Shown here one piece after another: positions 41,801 to 49,608 of a stretch of DNA of 64,000 nt. How positions within the stretch are numbered: the stretch's first letter is position 1; each line of letters opens with the position of its first letter. Under the pieces are notes generated by a model. The model was not told the origin of the DNA and made no database searches. It saw only the letters and a list, made by a program, of their open reading frames with translations. Source of the DNA: Streptomyces sp. TSRI0107. Lineage in GTDB: Bacteria; Actinomycetota; Actinomycetes; Streptomycetales; Streptomycetaceae. The translations under genes were made by a program, and so were the position numbers. The stretch covers positions 124,001 through 188,000 of the forward strand of contig NZ_LIVZ01000004.1 of NCBI RefSeq assembly GCF_001905845.1, written 5' to 3'.

Positions 41801-43384
41801 CCGACCGGCGCGACGACGACCTGGGGGTACGACGCGGCCGGCCGCCGCACAGGCATGGTGGTTTCGGGCCGCGCGATCGACTTCACCTACGACGCGGCAG
41901 GCCGCGAACTGACCCGCCGGATCGGCGAGACGGTCACCCTGGAGCACGACTTCGACGAGCTGGGCCGCTTGACGACGCAATCGGTGAGGGGAGCGGGCGG
42001 GGCCCGGATCCAGCACCGCGCGTACACGTACCGCGCCGACGGCAACCTGATCGGCATCGACGACCAGCTCTCCGGCGCCCGTCGCTTCGACCTGGACCCG
42101 GCGGGCCGGGTGACGGCGGTGCACGCGGCGAACTGGACGGAGACGTACGCGTACGACGCGGCGGGCAACCAGACGTCGGCGTCCTGGCCGACGTCCCACC
42201 CCGGCGCGGAAGCGGTGGGCGACCGCGAGTACACGGGCACCCGCATCACCCGGGCCGGCCGAGTCCGCTACGAACACGACGAACTGGGCCGCGTCACCCT
42301 GCGCCAGAAGCCCCGCCTGTCCCGCAAGCCGGCCACCTGGCGCTACGAATGGGACACCGGGGACCGCCTGACGTCGGTGACGACTCCGGACGGCACCCGC
42401 TGGCGCTACACATACGACCCGCTGGGCCGCCGCACGGCGAAGCTCCGCCTGGCGGAGGACGGCGAAACGGTCGTCGAGCGGGTGCTGTTCACCTGGGACG
42501 GCACGACCCTGTGCGAACAAACCACGACCTCTCCGGACCTGCCCAACCCGGTCACCCTCACCTGGGACCACCAGGGACTGCGCCCCCTGGCCCAGACGGA
42601 ACGCCTCCTGTCCCCCGCGGGAGCCCCCCAGGAGGAGATCGACTCCCGCTTCTTCACCATCGTCACCGACCTCATCGGCACGCCGAGCGAGCTCATCGAC
42701 GAACGGGGCGAGATCGCGTGGCGCACCCGCAGCACACTGTGGGGCACGACGGCATGGGCAGCCGACAGCACGGCCTACACGCCTCTGCGCTTCCCCGGCC
42801 AGTACTTCGACCCGGAAACGGGGCTGCATTACAACTACTTCCGTCACTACGACCCCGAGGTCGCTCGCTTCCTTACTCCTGACCCGCTAGGCCTCGTCCC
42901 CGCGCCCAACCCAGCCACCTATATCCACAATCCGCACACTTGGGGGGATCCTCTAGGGCTCGCTGGTTGCCCATCAGGCGCGGGAGACGCCGAAATCGAT
43001 CCCCGGAAGCTGGACTACCTGTTCAACAAGGACATCAAGCCAGACTCGCACAATTCGCCCAGAGCGCTGCAGAACGAGCTACAACTGCGTCGGATCGGCA
43101 TCAATGACACTCCGGAGATGCGACAGTACGTGACGGATCACCTGGCTGATGCGTCCACCCAGCCCTTTGAGAGGACCTTCACGAACCAGTGGAACGGCGG
43201 CAGCGGCGACTTCGGCGTGACGCGATCCGTCCTCTATGGCCCGGGTGGAGCACTTGAGGTCGAGAGCACCTGGCAGTTGACGTCCGATGGCGGGCCTAGG
43301 CTGTCCACCGTCATCTTCCGCGGCAGCGGGTCAGGCCCAAGTATCGTCAAGAGCGCCGACCACTGGCCGCCCTATAACCACTAA
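38879..43384 (+). CDS. RHS/YD-repeat polymorphic toxin with type VII N-terminus
   Basis: 1501 residues from ATG at 38879. N-terminal WXG100-like module (to about 135; NTDPWQGEAAEVF carries W-x-G). A DUF6531-type start lies near 335-410 (DPVNLATGKMYLP, FTRRAESGYRAGRWFGPSWS). YD/RHS repeats run about 440-1290. The RHS core is RFPGQYFDPETGLHYNYFRH, then YDPEVARFLTPDPLGL, about 1303-1338. The variable C-terminal tip, from about 1363 (KLDYLFNKDIK...NSPRALQNELQLRRIGINDT), is probably the toxin. The toxin activity is not identified. Exported by a T7 system, with the following gene as immunity. Confidence 0.93.
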   Translation: MTEKSFRRRAWIAEGDTVQDWIPGKPSELDELIKKLAGAAAHFGQGAEQLRKLNTDPWQGEAAEVFRDTVKRLPKDLDTALDAFVAASLAVLAYRNTLDTAQRLTAQIIDNEAPTARELSRTYDKAVTDYNAAVKAGDTKAGDTAGVTKPPSTDPGKTLMAELVGRIQTAQGDVEEAAATAKRELGKAAEKAPNRPSAWSRFKGGAKEAAEDFGDFALAVNPGRLLTEPGAYLHDAGMVIDGGIGAVRDPVAFSKDFYQGTVNTWDAFEKDPVRMLGYLAPSLAGGVAVGGSAGLARRLDGVNGLGKPTGLGTAGEHLADAPSGAHSKPGQVAEKDPTDPVNLATGKMYLPQTDVTLPGTLPLVFTRRAESGYRAGRWFGPSWSNTVDQRLEIDADRIVFVHEDGLLLAYPHPEPGGEPTLPTEGPRWPLHRDPEGYRITDPSTGRVWHFEDQTDAHARLEQIDDRNGNWITFEYDKDGAPSAIAHSGGYRIRITTEDHRITALHLAGADQELIRYGYSEAGDLTEVVNSSGRPLKFTYDEAGRITSWTDTNDRGYTYEYDDRDRCVAEGGAEGHMTLRLEYGDRDPHTGLRTTTATTGAGHVHHYLVNDLCQVVAETDPLGATTRFERDRYNRVLSRTDPLGHVTSFRYDEAGNLASVVRADGRETTAEYNELALPVRVVNTDGTAVRQTYDDRGNRTAVTTPAGHTTRFTYNEAGHLTSVTDPLGHTTSVRCDAAGLPVEITDPLGAITRYDRDAFGRPVTITDPTGATTHLEWTVEGRLSRRTAADGTTESWTYDGEGNCTTHTDPMGGVSRYEYTHFDLLTSRTGPDGVRYDFDHDKELRLTKVTNPQGLTWTYEYDPAGRLITETDFDDRRLTYGYDAAGRLTSRVNALGETVSFERNELGQVLRKDAAGQVTTFAYDQTDQLAEATGPDGTTLALSRDEFGRLLSETVDGRTLTYTYDDLGRRTGRTTPTGATTTWGYDAAGRRTGMVVSGRAIDFTYDAAGRELTRRIGETVTLEHDFDELGRLTTQSVRGAGGARIQHRAYTYRADGNLIGIDDQLSGARRFDLDPAGRVTAVHAANWTETYAYDAAGNQTSASWPTSHPGAEAVGDREYTGTRITRAGRVRYEHDELGRVTLRQKPRLSRKPATWRYEWDTGDRLTSVTTPDGTRWRYTYDPLGRRTAKLRLAEDGETVVERVLFTWDGTTLCEQTTTSPDLPNPVTLTWDHQGLRPLAQTERLLSPAGAPQEEIDSRFFTIVTDLIGTPSELIDERGEIAWRTRSTLWGTTAWAADSTAYTPLRFPGQYFDPETGLHYNYFRHYDPEVARFLTPDPLGLVPAPNPATYIHNPHTWGDPLGLAGCPSGAGDAEIDPRKLDYLFNKDIKPDSHNSPRALQNELQLRRIGINDTPEMRQYVTDHLADASTQPFERTFTNQWNGGSGDFGVTRSVLYGPGGALEVESTWQLTSDGGPRLSTVIFRGSGSGPSIVKSADHWPPYNH

Positions 43385-43405
43385 TTACGGAGGATCGAGG
43401 CGACC

Positions 43406-43759
43406 ATGTACCGAGAATTCATTGTCCCGAGCGACCATGACATCCTTGAGGCTATCGGTGAATGGCCCGAGAGCGAGCAGGGAAGCGACGCCCGCACGAT
43501 TACCCTTCGAGACGAAGATGATGAGCGAATTTTGTTGTCCTATGACGCACTCGCCAGATCGGTGAGGGTGCGCCGGGAGGACCGGAACGGCGAAGTTACG
43601 CTGGACATCTTCCGGGAGGGCGCCACGCACATGACCATCCATTCGAGCGCAGGCGCTACTCACATCCTGATCGAATTTCAAATGGGCGAGTGTGCCGGGA
43701 AAATGGAGATCCAAACAACACCAGCTCTGACAATTGCCGACCGACTTCTTTTCACATAA
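43406..43759 (+). CDS. Probable immunity protein for the RHS toxin
   Basis: 117 residues from ATG at 43406 (GAGGCGACC just upstream), 21 bases after the toxin gene. Acidic and beta-strand-rich (TITLRDEDDERILLSYDALARSVRVRREDRNGEV). No family recognised. Its position directly after a variable toxin tip, small size and acidity are those of immunity proteins. Codon use is less GC-rich than the RHS gene body. Confidence 0.72.
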   Translation: MYREFIVPSDHDILEAIGEWPESEQGSDARTITLRDEDDERILLSYDALARSVRVRREDRNGEVTLDIFREGATHMTIHSSAGATHILIEFQMGECAGKMEIQTTPALTIADRLLFT

Positions 43760-43773
43760 AAGCAAAGTTGAAT

Positions 43774-43923
43774 GCCATTCGGATCGCCGCCATCGACATG
43801 GCGGGCACATTTCGTCAGGGTTGGACCACTCCCCTCGGCGGCCCCCTGAAACAGCCCGCCGGTCTCAGTCTGGCACGCTACGCGGAGGCGACCAAGCTCC
43901 CACACCTGGATGGCTGCAGGTGA
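43774..43923 (+). pseudogene. Possible gene remnant between immunity genes
   Basis: In one frame 43774-43923 reads NAIRIAAIDMAGTFRQGWTT then PLGGPLKQPAGLSLARYAEA and ends HLDGCR. It is sequence-like and shows no internal stop, but has no start with a ribosome-binding site. It overlaps the S1-like gene start. It may be a leftover of a displaced cassette. Confidence 0.3.
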
Positions 43924-44180
43924 CGTTTCACAATCATCAAGAACTTCACGTGACTGTCATCGCGGTGGCTCCAGTCGGCGCCATGGTCGACGCCGACGGC
44001 GAGACCGGGTTCGTCGACCGAGTGAAGCACCCTTCCTGGTGGGAAGAGGGCACCGCACCACCCCAGGTCGGAGATCGGCTGCACGTCGTCGTCCTTGACG
44101 CAAACCGAGTACCTCCCCGGTTCAGCGCGCTTCAGCAGGACATCGACATCTCACGGCGAGAGCGGGAATCCAGCATGTGA
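43920..44180 (+). CDS. Small S1-like (OB-fold) protein in the toxin island
   Basis: 86 residues from GTG at 43920. VTVIAVAPVGAMVDADGETG, then FVDRVKHPSWWEEG and GDRLHVVVLDANRVPPRFSA follow the S1 RNA-binding strand pattern (VxVxxxxxxGaxvxxdgxxGfvdr...GxxlxvxVld). It is near the C-terminal toxin cassettes and overlaps the next start (ATGTGA). It may modulate RNA or act as an immunity protein; function unknown. Confidence 0.6.
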   Translation: MTFHNHQELHVTVIAVAPVGAMVDADGETGFVDRVKHPSWWEEGTAPPQVGDRLHVVVLDANRVPPRFSALQQDIDISRRERESSM

Positions 44181-44416
44181 CGGGACCGCATTCACTTTCA
44201 CTTACAGCCGCAGGACGTGACGGGGGACGGGTGATCCGGGTTGGCCCCGACGGAATATTCGACGATGTTACCGCGGCCAACATTGCCCACGAATTGAGCC
44301 ATGCCCGGGTATGGGATTCGCGGGGCAGGAGCACGGGAACGCCAGTTCACTGGCGGACGGAAACCCCATATGGCTCAGGTAATGCTTTACAGGACTGGAT
44401 AGAGGGAAACCGATGA
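44177..44416 (+). CDS. Orphan toxin-tip fragment with HExxH motif
   Basis: 79 residues from GTG at 44177 (ATGTGA overlap). Sequence NIAHELSHARVWDSRG has HELSH, matching HExxH, and the C-terminus ends TPYGSGNALQDWIEGNR. Both are recalled from tips of RHS-type toxins. No RHS body is attached. It is probably a stored or displaced C-terminal cassette. The HELSH could bind zinc or be only similar. The next gene overlaps the stop (ATGA). Confidence 0.6.
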   Translation: MTGPHSLSLTAAGRDGGRVIRVGPDGIFDDVTAANIAHELSHARVWDSRGRSTGTPVHWRTETPYGSGNALQDWIEGNR

Positions 44417-44769
44417 ACCGATCAATTTCCTGGCGGGAAACGGACACGGATACCCATCCGACATGGCGCCAGGTATTCAATAGGAACTGGCAAAGCCCTG
44501 ATCTCTCGGAACGCTGTCCCATCTGCGACCAGAAAACGCTGCATCGCTGGTACACACAGGAGGACAATGTGGCACGAGTAGTGCGCGGCGTAGCCTTTTC
44601 AGGTCGTGGCCGACTATGGGAGTGGTGCAGCACATGCCGAACTTTCGAATACTATCCCGACGGCTTTGTCCCAGAATGGTGGGTTCCGCCCTATGCTGTC
44701 CCATCGGATGAACTGAGCTACGATCCAGGTCCCATTGAAGAGCGTCGCCGGAAAACCGATCCATCGTGA
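44413..44769 (+). CDS. Probable immunity protein with zinc-binding cysteines
   Basis: 118 residues from ATG at 44413, overlapping the tip fragment stop. CPICDQKTLHRW and CSTCRTFEYYP provide two CxxC pairs. Trp-rich. It resembles small RHS-linked immunity proteins, so it would be immune partner of the orphan tip. A short palindrome (44786-44805) follows and may terminate the operon. Confidence 0.7.
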   Translation: MNRSISWRETDTDTHPTWRQVFNRNWQSPDLSERCPICDQKTLHRWYTQEDNVARVVRGVAFSGRGRLWEWCSTCRTFEYYPDGFVPEWWVPPYAVPSDELSYDPGPIEERRRKTDPS

Positions 44770-44785
44770 ACCCCGCCTCCTGAGA

Positions 44786-44805
44786 GGCTGCCGCTTGAGG
44801 CAGCC
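44786..44805 (+). terminator. Terminator after the toxin-immunity block
   Basis: GGCTGCC (44786-44792) pairs with GGCAGCC (44799-44805) across GCTTGA, 17 bases after the last immunity gene. Short stem, no clear T-tract, so modest confidence. Confidence 0.6.
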
Positions 44806-45099
44806 GCCATTCCGGAGCGGGCAGTCATACTTGCCTCAGCTCGGTACGGGAGCCTGGCGGCTGTTCGGTCGGCCGGCCACGCGACCAGGACTTCCTGCCC
44901 GGTGTCCGGCAGGTGGGAGAGCAAGGCACGCCGTAGCTCACCGTGGCGAGTGGCGACACGTTCAGCGAAGGGCCTGCTTGCAGGGGCCACTCGGCGAGTG
45001 CCGGGAGGGGGAGGTCGCTGAACGCGTCCTGGCTCACGTGGGAGCCCATCGAGATCAAGGTCTCGGACAGGTGAGGAGGAATCTTGGCTGCCTTCCGGG
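44806..45099. other. Spacer without recognisable gene
   Basis: About 290 bases between the toxin block and the PH-like gene. Short frames occur on both strands (for example a minus-strand stretch MGSHVSQDAFSDLPLPALAE) but none has a clear start, family or codon support. Possibly decayed coding DNA. Confidence 0.55.
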
Positions 45100-45519
45100 T
45101 TACCAGCCCATAGGGCGGTAGTACCCGATCACCGCCGCCAATTGGTGGAACCACTCCCCCAGCCTCGTCCGGGGCTTCGCCTCGACCACGCACTCGTAGA
45201 CCTGGCCGTCGAGATGGACGACGGCCATCATCAGGTGCTTGCCCGACGGGCTCGCCTTGTAGTGGACGCTGCGGACTTCCGGCCAGGGGAATTCGGCGAT
45301 CACGTCGTTGATCTCGAAAGTCACGCCTTCGGCGTCGACGATGACGGAGCTGTGGCGGTCCACCGCCATGAACTCCGGGCCCATTCCCACCGATTGCGGC
45401 GGCATCGGGGCGTACTGCGGTGGGGGTGGGCCGAAGCCCGCCGGGGGCGTTGTCGGCGGGGGTGGCACCGGGGGGCCGTAGGCGGGCTGGTTGCCGTATG
45501 GCGGCGGCTGCGTGGTCAT
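45100..45519 (-). CDS. Pro-rich protein with PH-like C-terminal domain
   Basis: 139 residues from ATG at 45519. N-terminal Pro/Gly/Tyr-rich stretch (QPPPYGNQPAYGPPVPPPP), then a beta-rich domain (VIVDAEGVTFEINDVIAEFPWPEVRSVHY...) ending LGEWFHQLAAVIGYYRPMGW. A similar domain is present in the protein at 54732-55241. No enzymatic motif. Function unknown; proline-rich tails suggest protein binding. Confidence 0.75.
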   Translation of the reverse strand: MTTQPPPYGNQPAYGPPVPPPPTTPPAGFGPPPPQYAPMPPQSVGMGPEFMAVDRHSSVIVDAEGVTFEINDVIAEFPWPEVRSVHYKASPSGKHLMMAVVHLDGQVYECVVEAKPRTRLGEWFHQLAAVIGYYRPMGW

Positions 45520-45600
45520 TGGCGGCGGTCCCCCGGGAACGTGGTGAGGTCCATGAGGATACTGTCCGCCGGTACCGGGCGGTCCGCCGCCTCGGGGGGT

Positions 45601-46872
45601 TCAGAGCAGGGTCGGCCACTGGGGGTCGAGGGCGATCTCGCGGAGCTGTTCGATCGTCAGGGCCGGGGTCTCGCGGGTGGCTGCGGTGTGCTGCGCGCCG
45701 GAGTTGAAGGCGCTGATCACGACCCGTCGGCCGTCGGGGCGCATGGTGTCGACGTTCCACATCACGACGCCCTCGCCGCCCTTCTCGCCGGGGCCTTGCC
45801 GGACGGCGACCTTCGTGCCGTCCTCCAGCGTCTCCGAGTCGGCGCCGAAGAGCTGGTCGGCGACGTCCGACATGTCGGGCTGTACGTTGATCTGGACCAT
45901 GCTCCGGCCCTTGCCGTCGTCCACGACCACGTAGCCGTACTCGGTCTCCTGGCCGCCGTCCGAGACCACCTTCAGGCCCTTCGGCAGCAGCTTCTTGAGG
46001 GTCTTCACGACCGAGGTGCCGTCCGCCGCCGGCGGCACGTCGCCGCCTGCGGACGGCTTGCCCTTCGGGTTCTCCGGGATCGCGTCGATCGCGGCCCGCC
46101 ACGCGGACGCCTTGGCGATCTTCGCCAGCTCCTCCGGGGACAGCGGGGGCTGCTCCCGGGTGATCGGGGCGTCCTTCTCCGCCTCGGCGTTCCACTCGCT
46201 CACGCTGATGTGCTGCCCCTCGGCGGTCACCAGCTCGGCCTGCCAGCGCTTGGTGTCCACGCGCCGGTCCGGATACTCGTACCCCTGGAAGAGCATCAGC
46301 AGGGAGCCGTCCGCCAGCCGGGTCGTGCTGCAGGCGTCGTGGGCGACGAAGGCCTTGTCCGGGCACTCGGTCACCTGGCGTGCCGACTCGCTGCCCGGCT
46401 CCACCCGGTTCAGGCCCACGGAGACGGCGCCGGGGCCCTCCCCGTCGTCGAACACGACAAGCGCGTACGGCGAGCCCCCGGCCGTGCCGTCTCCGCGCTC
46501 GCCGGTCACCTTCCCCTTCGGAAGCAGGGACTTCAGCGTGGCGATCAGCTCCTCGGCGGTCTCGGGGGCGGGCGTGCTCGTGGTCGCGGACGCCGTGCCC
46601 GCGCGGCCGACGGACTGGGCTCCGCCGCCGGCGGCGGTGCCGGTGCCGTTCCCGTTTCCCGGCAGGACCAGTGCCGCGCTCACGCCCACCGCCACGAGAC
46701 TCGCCGCGCCGCCGAACACCGCGGCCCGGCGGCGCAGCCGCATCCGGCGTCCGCGGGCCTGGCCTGCGGCGATCAGGGCGGGGCGGTCGGTGTCGAAGGT
46801 GTCGCCGGTCTCGCGCAGGGCGGCGCCGAGCCGGTTCTCGAAGGGGTCCTGGGGGGTGGGGTCTGCGGGCAT
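45601..46872 (-). CDS. Membrane-anchored protein, possible anti-sigma partner
   Basis: 423 residues from ATG at 46872. Short cytosolic N-terminus, Arg-rich stretch and one transmembrane helix (AAVFGGAASLVAVGVSAALVL, about 50-70), then a long extracellular part with two related units (EELIATLKSLLPKGKVTGERGD and VVKTLKKLLPKGLKVVSDGGQE). The sigma-factor gene is directly upstream (53 bases), so it may sequester that sigma factor. No known anti-sigma motif was recognised. Confidence 0.75.
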   Translation of the reverse strand: MPADPTPQDPFENRLGAALRETGDTFDTDRPALIAAGQARGRRMRLRRRAAVFGGAASLVAVGVSAALVLPGNGNGTGTAAGGGAQSVGRAGTASATTSTPAPETAEELIATLKSLLPKGKVTGERGDGTAGGSPYALVVFDDGEGPGAVSVGLNRVEPGSESARQVTECPDKAFVAHDACSTTRLADGSLLMLFQGYEYPDRRVDTKRWQAELVTAEGQHISVSEWNAEAEKDAPITREQPPLSPEELAKIAKASAWRAAIDAIPENPKGKPSAGGDVPPAADGTSVVKTLKKLLPKGLKVVSDGGQETEYGYVVVDDGKGRSMVQINVQPDMSDVADQLFGADSETLEDGTKVAVRQGPGEKGGEGVVMWNVDTMRPDGRRVVISAFNSGAQHTAATRETPALTIEQLREIALDPQWPTLL

Positions 46873-46925
46873 GGCGAACCACCGTTCTGGAGTCGGTCGT
46901 GAAACGAAGAGAGGGAGCGCGGGGC

Positions 46926-47435
46926 TCAGGTCGCGGCGTACTCGGTCATGTCCTCGCCGAGCAGTTCGCGCAGCCGTGCGAGAGCGCGTACGCACCGGGT
47001 GCGTACGGCCGCCGAGCTGACGTGCAGGACGGCCGCCGTCTCCTGGATGCTGCGGTCCTCCCAGTAGCGCAGCACGACCACCGCCCGGTCCTTCGCGGGC
47101 AGCCGGGCCAGTGCTTCCAGAAGGGTCAGGCGCAGGGGCGTGTCGTCACCGGTGGTGTCCGGCTGTTCGGGCAGTACGTCGGTCGCGCGCTCGGTGCTGC
47201 TGCGGCGCCGCTTCTGGGCGAGGAACGTGCGGGTGAGGACGGTCTGGGCGTACGCGGCGGGGTTTCCGGCCCGGCTGACGCGGTGCCAGCTGACGTAGAG
47301 CCGGCCCAAAGTCTCCTGGACCAGGTCCTCGGCGAGGTGGGTGTCCCCGGCCGTGAGCAGGCACGCGGACCGGTACAGGTGCCCGCCGCGCGCCGCCGCG
47401 AACTCCGCGTACTCGTCCGCCCGCCGCTGTCTCAT
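46926..47435 (-). CDS. ECF/SigE-family RNA polymerase sigma factor
   Basis: 169 residues from ATG at 47435. Region 2 (HLYRSACLLTAGDTHLAEDLVQETLGRLYVSW) and region 4 (LARLPAKDRAVVVLRYWEDRSIQETAAVLHVSSAAVRTRCVRALARL) are visible. Matches the short SigE-type sigma factors of streptomycetes. It is followed by a membrane protein, suggesting regulation by it. Confidence 0.92.
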   Translation of the reverse strand: MRQRRADEYAEFAAARGGHLYRSACLLTAGDTHLAEDLVQETLGRLYVSWHRVSRAGNPAAYAQTVLTRTFLAQKRRRSSTERATDVLPEQPDTTGDDTPLRLTLLEALARLPAKDRAVVVLRYWEDRSIQETAAVLHVSSAAVRTRCVRALARLRELLGEDMTEYAAT

Positions 47436-47551
47436 CCGTGTTCCCCGCCCCACCCGGTGACTCGTCGGTCCGTCACCTTGCCGTCGCCGTCACCTCTTCG
47501 ATGCGGTGGGGGCCGGGAAATGTTTCACGTCTTCGGCGGAGAACCGGGCCG

Positions 47552-48877
47552 CTAGAAGAACTCCGACCACGGCTGGTCCCAGATCTGCTTCACGCACAGG
47601 ATCAGGAACAGCAGGCCGGCCAGGACCAGCATGCCGTTGCTCAGCCATCCGTTGCGCCATTCGCTGGGGGTGCGGCCCGAGTTGAGGAGCCACAGCAGTG
47701 TGCCGGCCAGGAACGGCAGGAACGCCGCGCCCAGGACGCCGTAGATGATGATCAGGCGGAAGGGCTGGCCCTGGAAGAGCAGGATGACGGGCGGGAAGGT
47801 CAGCCAGAGCAGGTAAGCGCGGAAGGGCCAGGAGCGTTCGCGGGTGCCGGCGGCGATCTCCTTGCCCTTCGCCTCGTCGCCTCGGCGGTAGCGGGCGACG
47901 AAGTCGGCGAACATGAGGCTCACGCCGTGCCAGACGCCGATCAGTGAGGTGAACGACGTGGCGAAGAAGCCGATGAGGAAGAACTTCGCCGTCGCCGCGC
48001 CGTACTCGGCCTCCAGGATGTCGGTGAGCTGGATCAGGCCCTTGTCGCCACTGGCGATGGCCACGTTCGCGGAGTGCAGGAGTTCCGCGCCGACGAAGAG
48101 CATCGACACGACGAAGATGCCCGTCGTCGCGTAGGCGACCCGGTTGTCCAGGCGCATCACCTTCATCCAGCCCGTGTCGGTCCAGCCCTTGGCGTTGACC
48201 CAGTAGCCGTAGGCCGCGAGGGTGATGGTGCCGCCCACGCCGCCGATGAGGCCGAGGGTGTTGAGGATGGAGTCCTTCTCGTCGGGGAGGACGGGGAGCA
48301 GGCCGGCGAAGGCCTCGCCCAGGTTGGGGGTGACCCTGATCGCCAGGTACACCGTCACCACGAACATGACGCCCACGAGGACCGTCATGACCTTCTCGAA
48401 CACGGCGTACTTGTTGAACCAGACGAAGACCAGGCCCACCAGACCGCAGGCCACGCCCCACCATTTCAGGTCCATGACGTCGGGGAAGAGCGCCTGGAGC
48501 GGCAGCGCGCTCGACGACATCGCCGCCGCGCCGTAGACGAAGCCCCAGATCACCAGGTACGCCGCGAAGAAGTACGTCGTCCAGCGGCCGAGGCTGGCCC
48601 AGCCGTCGAACAGGGTGCGGCCGGTGGACAGGTGCCAGCGGCCCGCCGCCTCCGCCAGGGAGATCTTGACGAGGCAGCCGACGATCGCGGCCCAGAGGAG
48701 GGTGTAGCCGAAGCTGCTGCCCGCGATGAGGGTGGCGACCAGGTCGCCGGCGCCGACACCGGTCGCGGCGACGACGATTCCGGGGCCGATGTACTTCCAG
48801 CTCGATTTGCGGGGTGTGGAGGGGGTTGCCGATTCGCCGACCTGGGATGCCGTGGTGTTTCCCGTGGTGTCCGCCAT
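47552..48877 (-). CDS. Nramp-family transporter lacking the canonical metal motif
   Basis: 441 residues from ATG at 48877. About eleven hydrophobic segments in the Nramp order (GPGIVVAATGVGAGDLVATL, then LWAAIVGCLVKISLAEAAGR, etc.). Canonical Nramp transporters have DPGN in helix 1; here the aligned residues are GAGD (about 42-45). Helix 6 has VGAELLHSANVAIA rather than the usual MPHN-type metal site. It may carry a different ion or be a proton-linked carrier of another cation. Confidence 0.87.
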   Translation of the reverse strand: MADTTGNTTASQVGESATPSTPRKSSWKYIGPGIVVAATGVGAGDLVATLIAGSSFGYTLLWAAIVGCLVKISLAEAAGRWHLSTGRTLFDGWASLGRWTTYFFAAYLVIWGFVYGAAAMSSSALPLQALFPDVMDLKWWGVACGLVGLVFVWFNKYAVFEKVMTVLVGVMFVVTVYLAIRVTPNLGEAFAGLLPVLPDEKDSILNTLGLIGGVGGTITLAAYGYWVNAKGWTDTGWMKVMRLDNRVAYATTGIFVVSMLFVGAELLHSANVAIASGDKGLIQLTDILEAEYGAATAKFFLIGFFATSFTSLIGVWHGVSLMFADFVARYRRGDEAKGKEIAAGTRERSWPFRAYLLWLTFPPVILLFQGQPFRLIIIYGVLGAAFLPFLAGTLLWLLNSGRTPSEWRNGWLSNGMLVLAGLLFLILCVKQIWDQPWSEFF

Positions 48878-48970
48878 GCAGGTCAAGAAAGCGGATGGTC
48901 CGCTTCGCGGCAAGAGGGCGTACGGGATCTCCACTCTTTACGCTCAGTCGGCGGTGCGCGGGGTGACGAG

Positions 48971-49003
48971 GGGCCCCGGCGGACGGCTGTGCCGCCGGGG
49001 CCC
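48971..49003. terminator. Strong terminator between ATPase and Nramp genes
   Basis: GGGCCCCGGCGG (48971-48982) pairs perfectly with CCGCCGGGGCCC (48992-49003), a 12-bp stem with 9-base loop. It is downstream of the minus-strand anti-sigma-like gene (ending at 49030) and in the Nramp upstream spacer, so it isolates the two transcripts. Confidence 0.85.
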
Positions 49004-49029
49004 GGGCTGCCCGGGTCGTCTGCCCCGTG

Positions 49030-49578
49030 CTACGGCTGTCGCCGACCGCAGCCGTCGCACGCGCACGTGCCGAGCTCGAACCAGACGGTCTTGCCCGGCC
49101 CGTCCTGATGGCAGCCCCAGCGCCGGGCGAGCGCGTCCACCAGGTATATGCCCCGGCCGCTCTCCGAGGTGCCCGCCTGGAGCACCTGCGGTACGCGGCG
49201 GCCGGCGTCGGCGACCTCGCAGCGCAGGACCCCGTGGGCGGCGGACAGGGTGAGCCGGAAGCGGCTCGCGGAGTGCAGCAGGGCGTTGGTGGCCAGCTCG
49301 CTGACGAGGAGTTCGGCTGTGGCCACCAGGTCGTCCTGGTCGTCCCGCTCCGCCAGCCCCCACCCCTCCAGCTGCCTGCGCACCTGCGCGCGGGCCTCGC
49401 CGACCGCGGAGGGACGGGGGTCGTACTCGACGCTGGCGTACCCCGCGCCCATCGGGGGCTGGGGGTAGGCGCCGTACTCGGGGTGAGGGTCCGGGAGGAC
49501 GCCCCCGGCAGGTCTCAGCATGGGTTCAGGTTGTCCCGGGGGTGGGTCCGGCACACGGGGAGGACTACCCGTTTCCAT
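49030..49578 (-). CDS. Anti-sigma-like HATPase protein (RsbW type)
   Basis: 182 residues from ATG at 49578; a later ATG at 49521 is possible. A Pro-rich tail is followed by a HATPase_c_2 domain: ELLVSELATNALLHSASRFRLTLS and EVADAGRRVPQVL, then GRGIYLVDALARRWG. Two CxxC near the end (CACDGCG). These are regulators of the streptomycete RsbW-like type. Follows the MEDS-domain gene by about 30 bases. Confidence 0.85.
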   Translation of the reverse strand: METGSPPRVPDPPPGQPEPMLRPAGGVLPDPHPEYGAYPQPPMGAGYASVEYDPRPSAVGEARAQVRRQLEGWGLAERDDQDDLVATAELLVSELATNALLHSASRFRLTLSAAHGVLRCEVADAGRRVPQVLQAGTSESGRGIYLVDALARRWGCHQDGPGKTVWFELGTCACDGCGRRQP

Positions 49579-49608
49579 ACCTGCGTGGCGGCGCCGGGAC
49601 CATGCTGC

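Noticed and set aside
38057..42847. Very long open frame on the minus strand opposite the RHS gene
   Set aside because: Antisense shadow of the high-GC RHS gene. The sequence is Arg/Val/Gly-rich, has no recognised domain and no ribosome-binding site.
44806..45099. Minus-strand stretch with coding-like sequence before the PH-like gene
   Set aside because: Needs a frame change and has no start; left as unassigned spacer.
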